From NCBI GenBank assembly GCA_028288725.1, contig JAQGIC010000062.1, positions 186,001 through 250,000 on the forward strand: 64,000 nucleotides of DNA, written 5' to 3'. A model generated the notes under the pieces. That model had not been told where the DNA came from. It saw nothing but the letters and a program-made list of their open reading frames with translations, and searched no databases. Positions 1-10,817 of the stretch are shown here, one piece after another (within the stretch, counting starts at the first letter, position 1; each line of letters begins with the position of its first letter). This stretch comes from Rhodospirillales bacterium. Lineage in GTDB: Bacteria; Pseudomonadota; Alphaproteobacteria; ATCC43930; CGMCC-115725. Position numbers and translations under genes: made by a program.

Positions 1-2
1 CC

Positions 3-275
3 AAGGCCATCCTGACCCGTCAGGCTGCGTTCATGCAGAAGTATCCGTCGGCGACCTTCACGATCGAAGGTCATTGCGATGCGCGCGGCACGCGTGAGTA
101 CAACCTCGCCCTCGGCGAGCGTCGTGCGACTTCGGCCAAGAACGGCCTGGTGGCTCTCGGCGTCGCGGCCGGTCGTCTGCAGACGATCAGCTATGGCAAG
201 GAGCGTCCGGCCGTCGTTGGTAACAACGATGCCGCCTACGCCCAGAACCGTCGCGCTGTGACGGTCGTTAACTAA
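3..275 (+). CDS. pal: Pal, peptidoglycan-associated lipoprotein (3' end only)
   Basis: C-terminal 90 residues of an OmpA-like peptidoglycan-binding domain; the 5' part lies before the window. The visible stretch has the family signature GHCDARGTREYNLALGERRA followed by a conserved C-terminal tail ending in RRAVTVVN. Pal is an outer-membrane lipoprotein that binds diaminopimelate in peptidoglycan and works with TolB and the TolQRA energy complex in outer-membrane constriction. The next gene downstream is cpoB, the usual end of a tol-pal operon, which supports the call. The reading frame is open from the first bases, so the gene is cut by the window edge and not truncated biologically. Confidence 0.95.
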   Translation, partial: KAILTRQAAFMQKYPSATFTIEGHCDARGTREYNLALGERRATSAKNGLVALGVAAGRLQTISYGKERPAVVGNNDAAYAQNRRAVTVVN

Positions 276-340
276 GGATCCGTCCTCGGGCGGTATCGCC
301 GCCTGAAACGGTAAAGATGTGGCGTCGGGATCAGCTCGCG

Positions 341-367
341 AGAGCGCGGTTCCGGCGCCCTTTTTTT
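341..367 (+). terminator. Rho-independent terminator after pal
   Basis: A 7-bp stem with one mismatch (arms 341-347 and 355-361, loop of 7) runs directly into seven T residues at 361-367. It lies 66 bases after the pal stop and before the cpoB start, so it probably ends or attenuates the tol-pal transcript and makes cpoB partly independent. A TATAGT hexamer at 382-387 could be a -10 element for cpoB, but no clear -35 is visible. Confidence 0.6.
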
Positions 368-549
368 GCCTGATTCGCGGCTATAGTCTGTCCTGTCTGC
401 GGACCCGAGCCTGTGGCCGAAATCAGACGGTCGTCCCCGTCCGATACGCCATTCGCGATGCTTTGCTCTCTCTACCGTTGACGGGAAGGGGGCATGCCGA
501 CATGAAGTATCTGATCGGCGTCGGCGTCCGTACGTGTAGCGGGATCTTC

Positions 550-1491
550 ATGCACAAGTTCTGTTCCGGTCTTGCCGCAATTCTCCTCGCAGCCCTCCCG
601 TTCTCGGGACCGGCGTCTGCGCAGGATCGTTCCACCAGCGACCGGCTCGACCGGTTGGAGCGCGACCTCAATCAGGTTCAGCGTCAGCTTTACCGCAACG
701 AGGTGCCGACCAGCGGGCCGCCGGGCGTGCCCGCGACCGGCGACGGCAGTGCGGCGCTCAATGCCGATATCCGCATGGACCAGCTCGAACAGCAGATGCG
801 AGCGCTGACCGGCCAGGTCGAAGAGGCGCAGAACGGCGTCGCCGAACTGAAGAACCGGCTGGACAAGCAAAGCCAGGATAACGAGCAGCGCTTCGGCGCG
901 CTCGAACACCCGGGTGGCGGCGGCGCGGCGCCGACCGATACGCCGGTCGCGGCGGCGCCCCGCGGCGGCAGACCCGTCTCGCCCAGCGGCGCCGGCAACC
1001 CGGACTTGCCCCCCAGCACCGGCGGTTTTCTCGGCGCCCCTGGCCAGGGCGGTGCCCCGGCGGCCGCCCCGCCGCCGGGCAAGGCCGTGTCGGCGACGCT
1101 GCCGAACGGCTCCGCGACCGACCAGTATAATTATGCCTTCGGCCTGCTGCGCAGCCAGGATTATCCGGCGGCCGAATCCGCCTTCAGCCAGTTCGTGCAG
1201 AAGCATCCGCAGGACGAGCTGGCGGGCAACGCGCAATATTGGCTGGGCGAGACCTTCTTCGTCCGCAACGACTATAATTCCGCCGCCGCGGCCTTCGCCA
1301 AGGGCTATCAGCAATATCCCAAAAGCCCGAAGGCGCAGGACAACCTGCTGAAGCTCGGCGTCTCGCTCGGCAATGTCGGCAAAAAGCAGGAAGCCTGCTT
1401 CGCCTTTGCCAAGCTGGAAAAGGATTTCCCCAGCCTGGCGCCCGCCAACAAGGAGCGGGCGACACGCGAAAAGCAGCGCCTGGGCTGCTGA
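550..1491 (+). CDS. cpoB: CpoB/YbgF, Tol-Pal cell division coordinator
   Basis: Periplasmic protein that links peptidoglycan synthesis to Tol-Pal constriction. The product of 313 residues starts with a signal peptide (hydrophobic LAAILLAALPF, cleavage near PASAQ), then a heptad-rich coiled coil with LDRLERDLNQVQRQL, a low-complexity Gly/Pro/Ala linker around residues 120-190, and a C-terminal block of TPR repeats (LLRSQDYPAAESAF, YWLGETFFVRNDY). I chose ATG 550 because it gives a clean signal peptide; ATG 502 in the same frame would add 16 residues. It follows pal and precedes tilS by 5 bases, a common alphaproteobacterial order. Confidence 0.9.
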   Translation: MHKFCSGLAAILLAALPFSGPASAQDRSTSDRLDRLERDLNQVQRQLYRNEVPTSGPPGVPATGDGSAALNADIRMDQLEQQMRALTGQVEEAQNGVAELKNRLDKQSQDNEQRFGALEHPGGGGAAPTDTPVAAAPRGGRPVSPSGAGNPDLPPSTGGFLGAPGQGGAPAAAPPPGKAVSATLPNGSATDQYNYAFGLLRSQDYPAAESAFSQFVQKHPQDELAGNAQYWLGETFFVRNDYNSAAAAFAKGYQQYPKSPKAQDNLLKLGVSLGNVGKKQEACFAFAKLEKDFPSLAPANKERATREKQRLGC

Positions 1492-1496
1492 CCCGC

Positions 1497-2861
1497 ATGG
1501 CGGCGCGCGGTCGGGCCGTACCGCTCGGCCGCTCGGGTGCCGATGCGACCCCGCTCGACGATGTCGGCTTCGCCGCCGCGATGGCGCGGGTCGGGCCGTT
1601 CGAGCCGGCCCCCGATCTGGCGGTGGCATTGTCCGGCGGCGCCGATTCCCTGGCGCTCGCCCTGCTCGCCGATCGCTGGGCCCGCGCCCAGGGCGGCGGC
1701 ATCGTTGCTTTGACCGTCGATCATCGTCTGCGTCCGGAGTCCGCGGCCGAGGCCGCCCAGGTCGCGGCCTGGCTGGCGGCGCGCGGCATCCGGCATGAAA
1801 TTCTGGTCTGGGACGGGCCCTATCCGCTGCACGACCTGCAGGCGGCCGCGCGCGCCGCGCGCTATCGCCTGCTCGGCGACTGGTGCCGCCGACAGGGTCG
1901 GCTGCATCTCCTGACCGCCCATCATCAGGAGGACCAGGCCGAAACCCTGCTGCTGCGCCTGGGGCGAGGCAGCGGGCTCAATGGTCTGGCCGCCATGGCG
2001 CCGATCGTCGAGGATGGTCACCACCGGCTGCTGCGCCCGCTGCTGGCCGTGCCGTCGGCGCGGTTGAAGGCGACTCTGCTGGCCGCCGCGCAGGATTGGA
2101 TCGAGGATCCGAGCAACCGCAACCCCGCCTTCGCGCGCGTCCGGGTCCGGACGGCCAAAAGCCTGTTCGCCGAAGCCGGCCTGACGCCGCAGCGTCTCGC
2201 CGAGACGAGCGGGCACCTGGGCCGGGCCCGGGCGGCGCTGGAGCAATCGGTCGAGCGCGCCCTGCTCGCCGCTGTCGGCCTACACCCGGCCGGGTTCGCC
2301 CTGGTCGATCCGCGTCCGCTGGCGGCGGCACCTGCGGAAATCGGTCTGCGCGCGCTGGCCGCGATCATCCAGACGATCGGCGGCGAGGAATTCCCGCCGC
2401 GCTTCGATCGGCTGCAGCGCGCCGCCCGGAGCCTGTTCGGCGGAACGCTCGGCGCCGGCAGGACTTTGGGCGGCTGCCGGATCCTGGCCCGGCAGGGCCG
2501 CGTCCTGGTGCTGCGCGAGCCGGCGGCGATGGCGCCGCCGGTGGCTTTGCCCGAGATCGGCGAGACCGTTTGGTGGGATCGCCGATTTGTGATCGAACTG
2601 CCGGACGGCTTGGATCTGCGCGGTTTTAGCGTCGGCGGGCTGGGTATCGAGGATGCAGCACGCATGCGCGGGATTGCCGAACCGCCCGGGACACCCTATT
2701 TGCCTTCAGGCGTGCGGCCATCCTTGCCCGCTTTCCGGCGGGAAGGTACTCTGCTCGGTGTCCCCCATCTCGGTTGGATGCTTGCGGGTGCCGAAATCGG
2801 CGCCGTGGTTCGGTTTCGGCCGACCCGGTCCTTGACTGGCAGCGGTTTTACCGCTGTTTAG
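1497..2861 (+). CDS. tilS: tRNA(Ile)-lysidine synthase TilS
   Basis: Cytosolic enzyme that ligates lysine to C34 of the AUA-reading tRNA(Ile), converting its specificity from Met to Ile. The P-loop PP-motif SGGADS is at residues 46-51 after the strand LAVAL, followed by further family blocks (TVDHRLRPES, TAHHQEDQAETLLLRLGRGS, WIEDPSNRN). The length of 454 residues fits the full-length type with a C-terminal domain. It starts 5 bases after the cpoB stop, so translation is probably coupled. The cpoB-tilS-ftsH order is conserved in alphaproteobacteria. Confidence 0.93.
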   Translation: MAARGRAVPLGRSGADATPLDDVGFAAAMARVGPFEPAPDLAVALSGGADSLALALLADRWARAQGGGIVALTVDHRLRPESAAEAAQVAAWLAARGIRHEILVWDGPYPLHDLQAAARAARYRLLGDWCRRQGRLHLLTAHHQEDQAETLLLRLGRGSGLNGLAAMAPIVEDGHHRLLRPLLAVPSARLKATLLAAAQDWIEDPSNRNPAFARVRVRTAKSLFAEAGLTPQRLAETSGHLGRARAALEQSVERALLAAVGLHPAGFALVDPRPLAAAPAEIGLRALAAIIQTIGGEEFPPRFDRLQRAARSLFGGTLGAGRTLGGCRILARQGRVLVLREPAAMAPPVALPEIGETVWWDRRFVIELPDGLDLRGFSVGGLGIEDAARMRGIAEPPGTPYLPSGVRPSLPAFRREGTLLGVPHLGWMLAGAEIGAVVRFRPTRSLTGSGFTAV

Positions 2862-2981
2862 CCAATGGCGTATCTCATGTGATCCCGCGGCGAGCCGAAA
2901 GCTTGGCGCGGGTGGGTGCCAGTAGGTGGTATGCTACCGCGACGTGATCGACGTCGACGGGCGGAACGAAAGGCCTCGACC

Positions 2982-4915
<1,934 letters not shown>

Positions 4916-4916
<1 letters not shown>

Positions 4917-6076
4917 TGATGCCGGCCGATCCGGCCGGCACTCCCGAAGGTCGAGGCCCCGCCGCAAGACGGGGCCTCGATTCGTTGCGGGATGCGCCGG
5001 CGCTCTATCTCAGTCCCCAGGGCTTTCTGTCGGGTGCTGCGGCCGCCGAGGCGGTCGCGGCCGGCTTTGCCTGGCGCATCGCCGGCGGCTGGACCGCCGC
5101 GAGCCTGGTTCAGGTCATCGCGCGCAAGCCGGCCGGCGGGGCCGAGCGGTGGCTCCTGCCGGTCGCCGAACTCTCCCATTGGCTGGATGAGGCCGACGGG
5201 CCGGCCGCGACACGGCTGCGCCTCCTGGCAGACCGGCTGCGGGCGGCGCGGCCGCCGTGGGCCGGCCTGCCGCTCGACCGGCCGCAGGTCATGGGCATCG
5301 TCAATACGACGCCGGACAGTTTCTCCGACGGCGGCGAGCATGACGCGCCCGACGCCGCCATCGCCCACGGCCTCGCACTCGCCGCCGCCGGCGCCACGAT
5401 CCTGGATGTCGGCGGGGAATCGACCCGGCCGGGGGCGGCCGAAGTCTCGGTGCAGCAGGAAATCGACCGGGTCGTGCCGGTCATCCGCGGGCTGGTCGCC
5501 GCGGGCGCGCTGGTCTCGGTCGACACGCGCCGGGGGCCGGTCATGGCGGCGGCGCTCGGTGCGGGGGCCGCTATTCTCAACGATGTCGAGGCGCTGCAGC
5601 AGCCGGGCACGTTGGATCTGGCCGCCGGCGCGCAGGCGCCGGTGGCGCTCATGCATATGCGCGGGCAGCCGCGGACCATGCAGGCCGATCCGCGCTACGA
5701 CGTGGCGGCGCTCGACGTGTTCGACTGGCTGGAGGCGCGGGTCGTCGCCTGCGGCGCGGCGGGTCTAGGGCCCGAGCGGATCCTGGTCGATCCGGGCATC
5801 GGGTTCGGCAAGGCGCTGGGGCATAATCTGCAGATCCTGGGCGCTCTCGGGCTCTATCACGGCCTGGGTGCCGGCATTCTGTTGGGCGTGTCGCGCAAAA
5901 GCTTCATCGGCAAGATCGATGGCACGGCCGGGCCGAAGCGGCGGCTGGGCGGGTCCTTGGCGGCCGCCCTGGACGGATGGGCCCGCGGCGCCCAGATTGT
6001 CCGCGTGCATGACGTGGCGGAGACCGTCCAGGCGATGCGCGTCGCGACCGCGATCGCCGAGGTGCAACAGTTTTAA
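4916..6076 (+). CDS. folP: Dihydropteroate synthase
   Basis: Condenses 6-hydroxymethyl-dihydropterin pyrophosphate with p-aminobenzoate in folate synthesis. The catalytic TIM-barrel begins near residue 124 with [16 protein letters not shown], followed by [13 protein letters not shown], a substrate-binding SVDTRR segment and the C-terminal [10 protein letters not shown]. The 120 or so residues before it are an extension, longer than in the E. coli enzyme (about 280 in all) and rich in Ala/Gly; similar extensions occur in alphaproteobacterial homologues. The ATG overlaps the ftsH stop by one base. Two hairpins occupy the first 65 bases, so an alternative start such as TTG 4985 is possible. Confidence 0.9.
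4920..4980 (+). promoter_or_regulatory. Paired hairpins at the ftsH-folP junction
   Basis: Two perfect stems follow the ftsH stop: an 8-bp stem (4920-4927 with 4933-4940) and an 11-bp stem (4951-4961 with 4970-4980, loop CCGCAAGA). The second looks like a terminator stem, but the bases after it are TTCGTTG and not a T tract. They fall inside the predicted 5' end of folP, so they may set the folP:ftsH ratio by attenuation, transcript stabilisation or by masking the start. Confidence 0.5.
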
Positions 6077-6146
6077 GGGTCCGGAGACGGCTGCCGGGTC
6101 ATATGGCGGCGATCTGGACGTATCGGCGACAAGCCGGGGGAATGGG

Positions 6147-7517
6147 ATGACACGCAAACTTTTCGGGACCGACGGCATTCGCGGCACGGCCAATACGGCA
6201 CCGATGACCGCCGATATCGCGCTCAAGGTCGCGGTCGCGGCCGCGCGCCAATTCCGCCGCGGGGCCCATCGCCATGTCGTCGTCATCGGCAAGGACACCC
6301 GGCTGTCCGGCTATATGCTGGAGCCGGCGCTGACCGCCGGCTTCATCTCGATGGGCATGGATTGCGTGCTGGTCGGCCCGATCCCGACGCCGGCCGTCGC
6401 CATGCTGACCCGCTCGCTGCGCGCCGATCTGGGCGTGATGATCTCGGCCTCGCACAATCCCTATGAGGACAATGGCATCAAGCTGTTCGGCCCGGACGGG
6501 CAGAAGCTGTCGGACGATATCGAGGCCGCGATCGAGGCGTCGGTCGCGACCGAAAACAGCGACGGCCTGGCGCCGTCCGCCCAGCTCGGCCGCGCCCGGC
6601 GGCTGGAGGACAATGGCGGCCGCTATATCGAATGGGTTAAGAACACCCTGCCGCGCGGCATGCGGCTCGACGGCATCCGCATCGTGGTCGATTGCGCCCA
6701 TGGCGCGGCCTACAAGGTGGCGCCGAGCGTGCTCTACGAGCTGGGCGCCGAGGTCATTCCGCTGGGCGTCTCGCCCGACGGCTTCAACATCAACCGGGAT
6801 TCCGGCGCCATGTCGCCGGCCGTCATGCAGAAGGCCGTGGTCGAGCACAAGGCCCATATCGGCCTGGCGCTGGATGGCGATGCCGACCGGCTGCTGGTCG
6901 CGGACGAGACCGGCGCGCTGCTCGACGGCGACCAGCTGATGGGCCTGATCGCCAGCCGCGCCCATCGCGCCGGCACCTTGAAGGGCGGCGGCCTGGTCGC
7001 GACCGTCATGTCCAACCTGGGGTTGGAGCGCTATCTGGCCGGGCTGGGCCTGTCACTCGCCCGCACCGCGGTCGGCGACCGCTACGTGTTCGAGCATATG
7101 CGCGAACATGGCTTCAACGTCGGCGGCGAGCAATCCGGCCATATCATCCTCACCGACTATTCGACCACCGGCGACGGCCTGCTGGCGGCCCTGCAGGTGC
7201 TGGCCGCCATGATCGAACGCCAGGCGCCGTTGAGCGAGGTCGGCCGGAGCTTCACGCCGCTGCCGCAGCGCCTGAAGAGCGTTCGCTTCGCCGCCGGCAG
7301 CGAGCCGCTGAAGATGCCGAAGATCATGGATGCGGTCCGCGACGCCGAGGCCCAGCTCGAAGGCAACGGCCGCCTGCTGATGCGCAAGTCCGGCACGGAA
7401 CCGGTCATCCGCGTGATGGCGGAGGGCGAGGACGAGGCGCTGGTCATGGCTGTGGTCGAGAGCCTGGCCGGCCTCATCGCCGATACCGCGGGCCCGTCGG
7501 GTCCGGCCGGGCATTGA
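6147..7517 (+). CDS. glmM: Phosphoglucosamine mutase
   Basis: Interconverts glucosamine-6-phosphate and glucosamine-1-phosphate, feeding UDP-GlcNAc for peptidoglycan and lipopolysaccharide. The N-terminus [14 protein letters not shown], the phosphoserine loop [12 protein letters not shown] near residue 102, the metal loop [13 protein letters not shown] and the C-terminal phosphate-binding [12 protein letters not shown] are all intact. The length of 456 residues matches the family. ATG 6147 is preceded by GGGGAATGGG. It lies 70 bases after folP, the common folP-glmM pairing. Confidence 0.96.
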   Translation: MTRKLFGTDGIRGTANTAPMTADIALKVAVAAARQFRRGAHRHVVVIGKDTRLSGYMLEPALTAGFISMGMDCVLVGPIPTPAVAMLTRSLRADLGVMISASHNPYEDNGIKLFGPDGQKLSDDIEAAIEASVATENSDGLAPSAQLGRARRLEDNGGRYIEWVKNTLPRGMRLDGIRIVVDCAHGAAYKVAPSVLYELGAEVIPLGVSPDGFNINRDSGAMSPAVMQKAVVEHKAHIGLALDGDADRLLVADETGALLDGDQLMGLIASRAHRAGTLKGGGLVATVMSNLGLERYLAGLGLSLARTAVGDRYVFEHMREHGFNVGGEQSGHIILTDYSTTGDGLLAALQVLAAMIERQAPLSEVGRSFTPLPQRLKSVRFAAGSEPLKMPKIMDAVRDAEAQLEGNGRLLMRKSGTEPVIRVMAEGEDEALVMAVVESLAGLIADTAGPSGPAGH

Positions 7518-8308
7518 CGGCGCCGCCCCGCATACTGATCGTCGCCGGCTCGGATTCCGGCGGCGGCGCCGGTCTGCAGGCCGATCTCAAGACGGTGCTG
7601 GCGCTCGGCGGCTATGGCATGACCGCCGTGACCGCGCTCACCGCGCAGAACACCGAAGGCGTGCACGAGGTGCTGGCGGTACCGGCCGGTTTCGTGCGCC
7701 GGCAGATGCGGGTCGTGCTCGACGATCTCGGAGCCGATGCGATCAAGACCGGCATGCTGAAGGATGCCGAGATCATCGCCGCCGTGGCGCAGGAACTGCC
7801 CGCCGGCGTGCCCCTGGTGGTCGATCCGGTCATGATCGCCAAGGGTGGAGCGGCCCTGCTCGATCCGCAGGCGATCGACGCGTTGAAACAGCTGCTGCTG
7901 CCGCGCGCGACCGTGCTGACCCCCAACCTGCCCGAGGCCGAGGCGCTGCTGGGCATCGCCATCGCCGATCTCGACGGGATGAAGCGGGCGGCCGGGCTGT
8001 TGCTGGGGCTGGGCCCGGCGGCGATCCTGCTGAAGGGCGGGCATCTGCCGGGCGATATGGTGCATGACGTGCTGATCGATGCCGAGGGCCTTCAGGTCTT
8101 CTCGGCGCCCCGCATCGTCTCGCGCCATACCCATGGGACCGGCTGTACGCTGGCGTCGGCACTGGCGACGGGGCTGGGCGCCGGTCTACCGCTGTCTGCC
8201 GCCGTCGTGCGCGCGCGTGATTATGTCCGCGAGGCTATTCGCACGGCGCCGGGTTTCGGGCATGGTCACGGCCCGCTGGGCCATGGCCATACGGTCGGTC
8301 GGTTTTAG
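7514..8308 (+). CDS. thiD: Hydroxymethylpyrimidine/phosphomethylpyrimidine kinase
   Basis: Phosphorylates HMP and HMP-phosphate for thiamine synthesis. Ribokinase-fold protein of 264 residues with the substrate loop [11 protein letters not shown]-like segment ([17 protein letters not shown]) at the N-terminus, the internal [10 protein letters not shown], and the C-terminal [12 protein letters not shown] anion-hole motif. No ATG lies close to the conserved N-terminus; TTG 7514 overlaps the glmM stop by four bases and gives [11 protein letters not shown] directly, so a TTG start with translational coupling is the best reading. No thiamine riboswitch is visible upstream. Confidence 0.9.
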   Translation: MTAPPRILIVAGSDSGGGAGLQADLKTVLALGGYGMTAVTALTAQNTEGVHEVLAVPAGFVRRQMRVVLDDLGADAIKTGMLKDAEIIAAVAQELPAGVPLVVDPVMIAKGGAALLDPQAIDALKQLLLPRATVLTPNLPEAEALLGIAIADLDGMKRAAGLLLGLGPAAILLKGGHLPGDMVHDVLIDAEGLQVFSAPRIVSRHTHGTGCTLASALATGLGAGLPLSAAVVRARDYVREAIRTAPGFGHGHGPLGHGHTVGRF

Positions 8309-8326
8309 GTTTCGGAGACAAAGTCG

Positions 8327-8815
8327 ATGATGCGATCCGGCTTGCGCTGGCTCTGGGTGACGGCTCTGGTGGTGGCGATCGACCAGGCCTCCAAGATCCT
8401 GCTGATCGAGCGGCTGCCCCCGTTCCGCCCGGTCGCGATCCTGCCGTCGCTGAATTTCCTGCTGACCTTCAACACCGGCGTGTCGTTCAGCTTCCTGCAG
8501 CTGTCGGGCGGGTGGCAGCGCTGGCCGCTGGCGATCTTCGCGATCGTCATCGTCGCCGTGCTGATCGGCTGGCTCGCCCGCCTGCCCGGCGACCGGCGCC
8601 TGCTGGGGGTCGCCGTCTCGATCATTCTGGGCGGGGCGGTCGGCAATCTGATCGACCGGGTCGCCAACGGCCAGGTGACCGATTTCATCCAGGTCTATTA
8701 CGGCACCTGGTCGTTTGCGATCTTCAATCTGGCCGACGCGGCGATCACCATCGGCGTGGCCATGATCCTGTTCGGCAATCTGCTGGGCGACGGCAGGTCG
8801 CGCCAGAACGCCTGA
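8327..8815 (+). CDS. lspA: Lipoprotein signal peptidase (signal peptidase II)
   Basis: Inner-membrane aspartic protease that cleaves prolipoproteins before the lipidated Cys. Four transmembrane segments fit 162 residues. The two catalytic Asp residues are visible in conserved blocks: D119 in NGQVTDF after GNLIDRV, and D137 in FNLADAAI. The N-terminal AIDQASK block is also conserved. It starts 18 bases after thiD and probably shares its transcript. Confidence 0.95.
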   Translation: MMRSGLRWLWVTALVVAIDQASKILLIERLPPFRPVAILPSLNFLLTFNTGVSFSFLQLSGGWQRWPLAIFAIVIVAVLIGWLARLPGDRRLLGVAVSIILGGAVGNLIDRVANGQVTDFIQVYYGTWSFAIFNLADAAITIGVAMILFGNLLGDGRSRQNA

Positions 8816-8839
8816 CCGGCTGATATCGGCGATATCAGC

Positions 8840-9058
8840 CTAATTGGCGATGGCGTGGCCGATTAGCGCGCCGCCGACCGCGCCGCCGACCGTCGCGGCG
8901 GTCTTGCCGCTGCCGTGGCCGAACTGATTGCCCGCATAGGCGCCGGCGCCGGCGCCCACCGTCTCGGCACAGCCGCCCAATGCCAGCGGGGCCAGGATCA
9001 GAGCCGCGATCGCCAGCTTCCGGAGCGGGCAAGTGGCTCGGCTTTCGAAATCGCGCAT
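8840..9058 (-). CDS. Small glycine-zipper outer-membrane lipoprotein
   Basis: A 72-residue product with a charged N-terminus, a hydrophobic stretch LAIAALILAPLAL and a lipobox LALGGC (lipidated Cys near residue 30). The mature part is Gly/Ala-rich with two glycine-zipper repeats (GAGAGAYAGNQFG and ATVGGAVGGALIGH), as in the SlyB/osmotically inducible lipoprotein class. Its role is unknown beyond likely envelope association. The start follows a GAGAAGGAGAAA-type purine-rich RBS (on the minus strand). It is convergent with lspA, with 24 bases between the stops. Confidence 0.75.
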   Translation of the reverse strand: MRDFESRATCPLRKLAIAALILAPLALGGCAETVGAGAGAYAGNQFGHGSGKTAATVGGAVGGALIGHAIAN

Positions 9059-9111
9059 GGCGTTTCTCCTTCTCGAATAGAGAAAAAACAGGCGACGACC
9101 CACTGGGTTCC

Positions 9112-10500
9112 TCACACGACCGATTGCAGCGGATCCGGTTCGGCGTCGCGCAGGTCGCGGATCGCCAGCAGCGCCGCCTCCAGCGTGCCCAGATCGGCGA
9201 CCGAACCCAGGCAGACGCGCACGCCGTTCATGGGGGCGACCCGGCCTACCGTAAAGGCATTGGCGCCGGTCACGGCAATGCCCAGGCGGCGCGCCTCGGT
9301 CACGAACTCGCTCGCCCGCCAGCGCTCGTCGAGCGGCAGCCACAGATGGTACGCAGTCGGTTCGCCCATCACGGCGCGGCCCAGAATGCGACGTGCCAGG
9401 ACCTGGCGCTGGGCGGCCTCCTGCCGCTTCGCGGCAGCCAGGCGCTCGGCGACGCCGCTGGAGATCCAGCGCGTCGCGATCTCGACCATCAGCGGCGGCA
9501 CCATCCAAATGGTCGAGCGCACGGCCAGCGCCAGCCGGTCGATCCGATCGGCCGGCGCCAGGATATAGCCGATGCGCAAGCCGGGCGCGGCACTCTTCGA
9601 CAGGCTGGTGACCAGGAAGGTCCGCTCCGGCGCCAAGGCCGCAAACGGCGCCGGGCGGTCGATCAGGAAGCCGTAGACGTCATCCTCGACGATCAGCACG
9701 TCGTGCCGCCGCGCCGTCTCGACGATCGCCTTGCGCCGCTCCAGCGACAGGGTGCCGGCCAAGGGGTTGCTGATGTTCGGCGTCAGATACAGCATGCGGA
9801 TCGGCCATTGCCGGCAGGCCGCGGCAAAGGCGTCGGGCAGCACGCCTTCGGCATCGACCGCGATGCCTTCCAGCCGGACCTGACGCAATTGGCAGGCGGC
9901 CTTCAGGCCGGGGTAGGTCATCGCCTCCGTCGCGACCACGTCGCCCGGATTGGCATAGGCGCCGAGGATGGTCGCCAGGCAATGCTGGCCGCCGGCGGTG
10001 ACGACGATGCGCTCGGGCGGGGCGTCGACGCCGGCAAGGCCGAGCCAAGCGCCGCCGGCCTCGCGCGCCGGCGGCAGGCCGGTGTGATTCTGGTATTGCA
10101 GCAGGGCCGCCAGATCCGGCCCGTCGGCGATCTCGCGCAACGTCTGGGCGAACAGCGCGATCTCTTCCCCCGGCATGGGGTGGTTCTGCGCCAGATTGAG
10201 CAGCCCCAGCGGTTCCGGCCCGCGCTCCGGCGGCAGCGACGACGGTGCCGGCGGCTCGGCGCCACGGATGAAGGTGCCGCGCCCGACCTCGCCGGCGATC
10301 AGCCCGCGCCGCTCCGCCTCGGCATAGGCCCGGCTGACCGTGCCGACCGTCACCTTCAGATGCCAGGCCAGATCGCGATGGGTCGGCAGCCGGTCGCCCG
10401 GCTTCAGGTGCCCCTCGCGGACGTCGTCGGCCAGCGCCTCCGCAATCGCGCGATAGCGGGGACCGGTGAAGCGGGCGGGATCGGGTTGCCATATTGTCAT
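9112..10500 (-). CDS. MocR/PdxR-type GntR regulator with aminotransferase domain
   Basis: Transcription regulator of 462 residues. Residues 1-75 form a GntR winged helix (DRLPTHRDLAWHLKVTVGTVSRAYAEAERRGLI) and residues about 110-460 a fold-type I aminotransferase-like domain that binds PLP, with the probable Schiff-base lysine in TSLSKSAAPGLRIGY. Such proteins sense PLP-amino acid adducts and usually regulate a divergent gene. Here the divergent unit is a DUF1127 gene, a PhzF-like gene and a threonine-dehydratase-like gene. A perfect palindrome covers its own start codon, which points to autoregulation. Confidence 0.88.
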   Translation of the reverse strand: MTIWQPDPARFTGPRYRAIAEALADDVREGHLKPGDRLPTHRDLAWHLKVTVGTVSRAYAEAERRGLIAGEVGRGTFIRGAEPPAPSSLPPERGPEPLGLLNLAQNHPMPGEEIALFAQTLREIADGPDLAALLQYQNHTGLPPAREAGGAWLGLAGVDAPPERIVVTAGGQHCLATILGAYANPGDVVATEAMTYPGLKAACQLRQVRLEGIAVDAEGVLPDAFAAACRQWPIRMLYLTPNISNPLAGTLSLERRKAIVETARRHDVLIVEDDVYGFLIDRPAPFAALAPERTFLVTSLSKSAAPGLRIGYILAPADRIDRLALAVRSTIWMVPPLMVEIATRWISSGVAERLAAAKRQEAAQRQVLARRILGRAVMGEPTAYHLWLPLDERWRASEFVTEARRLGIAVTGANAFTVGRVAPMNGVRVCLGSVADLGTLEAALLAIRDLRDAEPDPLQSVV

Positions 10501-10511
10501 GATGACAATAT
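10491..10511. promoter_or_regulatory. Perfect palindrome over the MocR start codon (probable operator)
   Basis: Arms ATATTGTCAT and ATGACAATAT flank a single G, so all 21 bases are symmetric. The left arm contains the start codon of the MocR-type regulator. Further TTGTCA-like half sites occur across 10524-10570 in the divergent promoter region, for example TTGTCAT at 10564-10570. This is the expected placement for an autoregulatory operator. That the MocR protein binds it is inference. Confidence 0.65.
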
Positions 10512-10531
10512 TCGGTTTGACCCATTGTCTC

Positions 10532-10560
10532 TGTCAATGTCTCTATTGAATAGATACAAT
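10532..10560 (+). promoter_or_regulatory. Predicted sigma-70 promoter for the DUF1127-PhzF unit
   Basis: TGTCAA at 10532-10537 and TACAAT at 10555-10560 are separated by 17 bases. It lies 34 bases upstream of the DUF1127 start and overlaps TTGTCA-like half sites, so regulation by the divergent MocR protein is plausible. The region is clearly richer in A and T than its surroundings. Confidence 0.5.
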
Positions 10561-10593
10561 TTTTTGTCATCTCGCGGCAGAGGAGATGAGTGT

Positions 10594-10797
10594 ATGGATA
10601 CAATATCGCTGGGGACGCGGCGTAAGGCGCCGTCGGCGCCCCGATCAACCCCCGTGGCCCTGCTGGGACTTTGGCTCGAGCGCGCCCGGTCGCGCCGCCA
10701 ATTGCGCCTTCTGCTCGCCAACCCGCACGCGCTGGCCGACCTGGGTCTCAGCCGGGACGAGGCCGATCTGGAATCCATCAAGCCGTTCTGGCGGTGA
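10594..10797 (+). CDS. DUF1127 small protein
   Basis: A 67-residue basic protein whose C-terminal half (RRQLRLLLANPHALADLGLSR ending in SIKPFWR, read from about residue 34) is the DUF1127/YjiS signature. Members are small cytosolic proteins; in some alphaproteobacteria they bind RNA or affect phosphate and carbon metabolism, but no general mechanism is established. ATG 10594 has AGAGGAGA upstream. It is the first gene after the MocR divergent promoter and is followed after 20 bases by the PhzF-like gene. Three more DUF1127 genes lie at 53.4, 53.6 and 57.9 kb. Confidence 0.8.
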   Translation: MDTISLGTRRKAPSAPRSTPVALLGLWLERARSRRQLRLLLANPHALADLGLSRDEADLESIKPFWR

Positions 10798-10817
10798 AGC
10801 AAAAGGGGAGCGGGGAC

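Noticed and set aside
7440-7514. Thiamine riboswitch ahead of thiD
   Set aside because: thiD overlaps glmM by four bases and no THI-box elements are visible.
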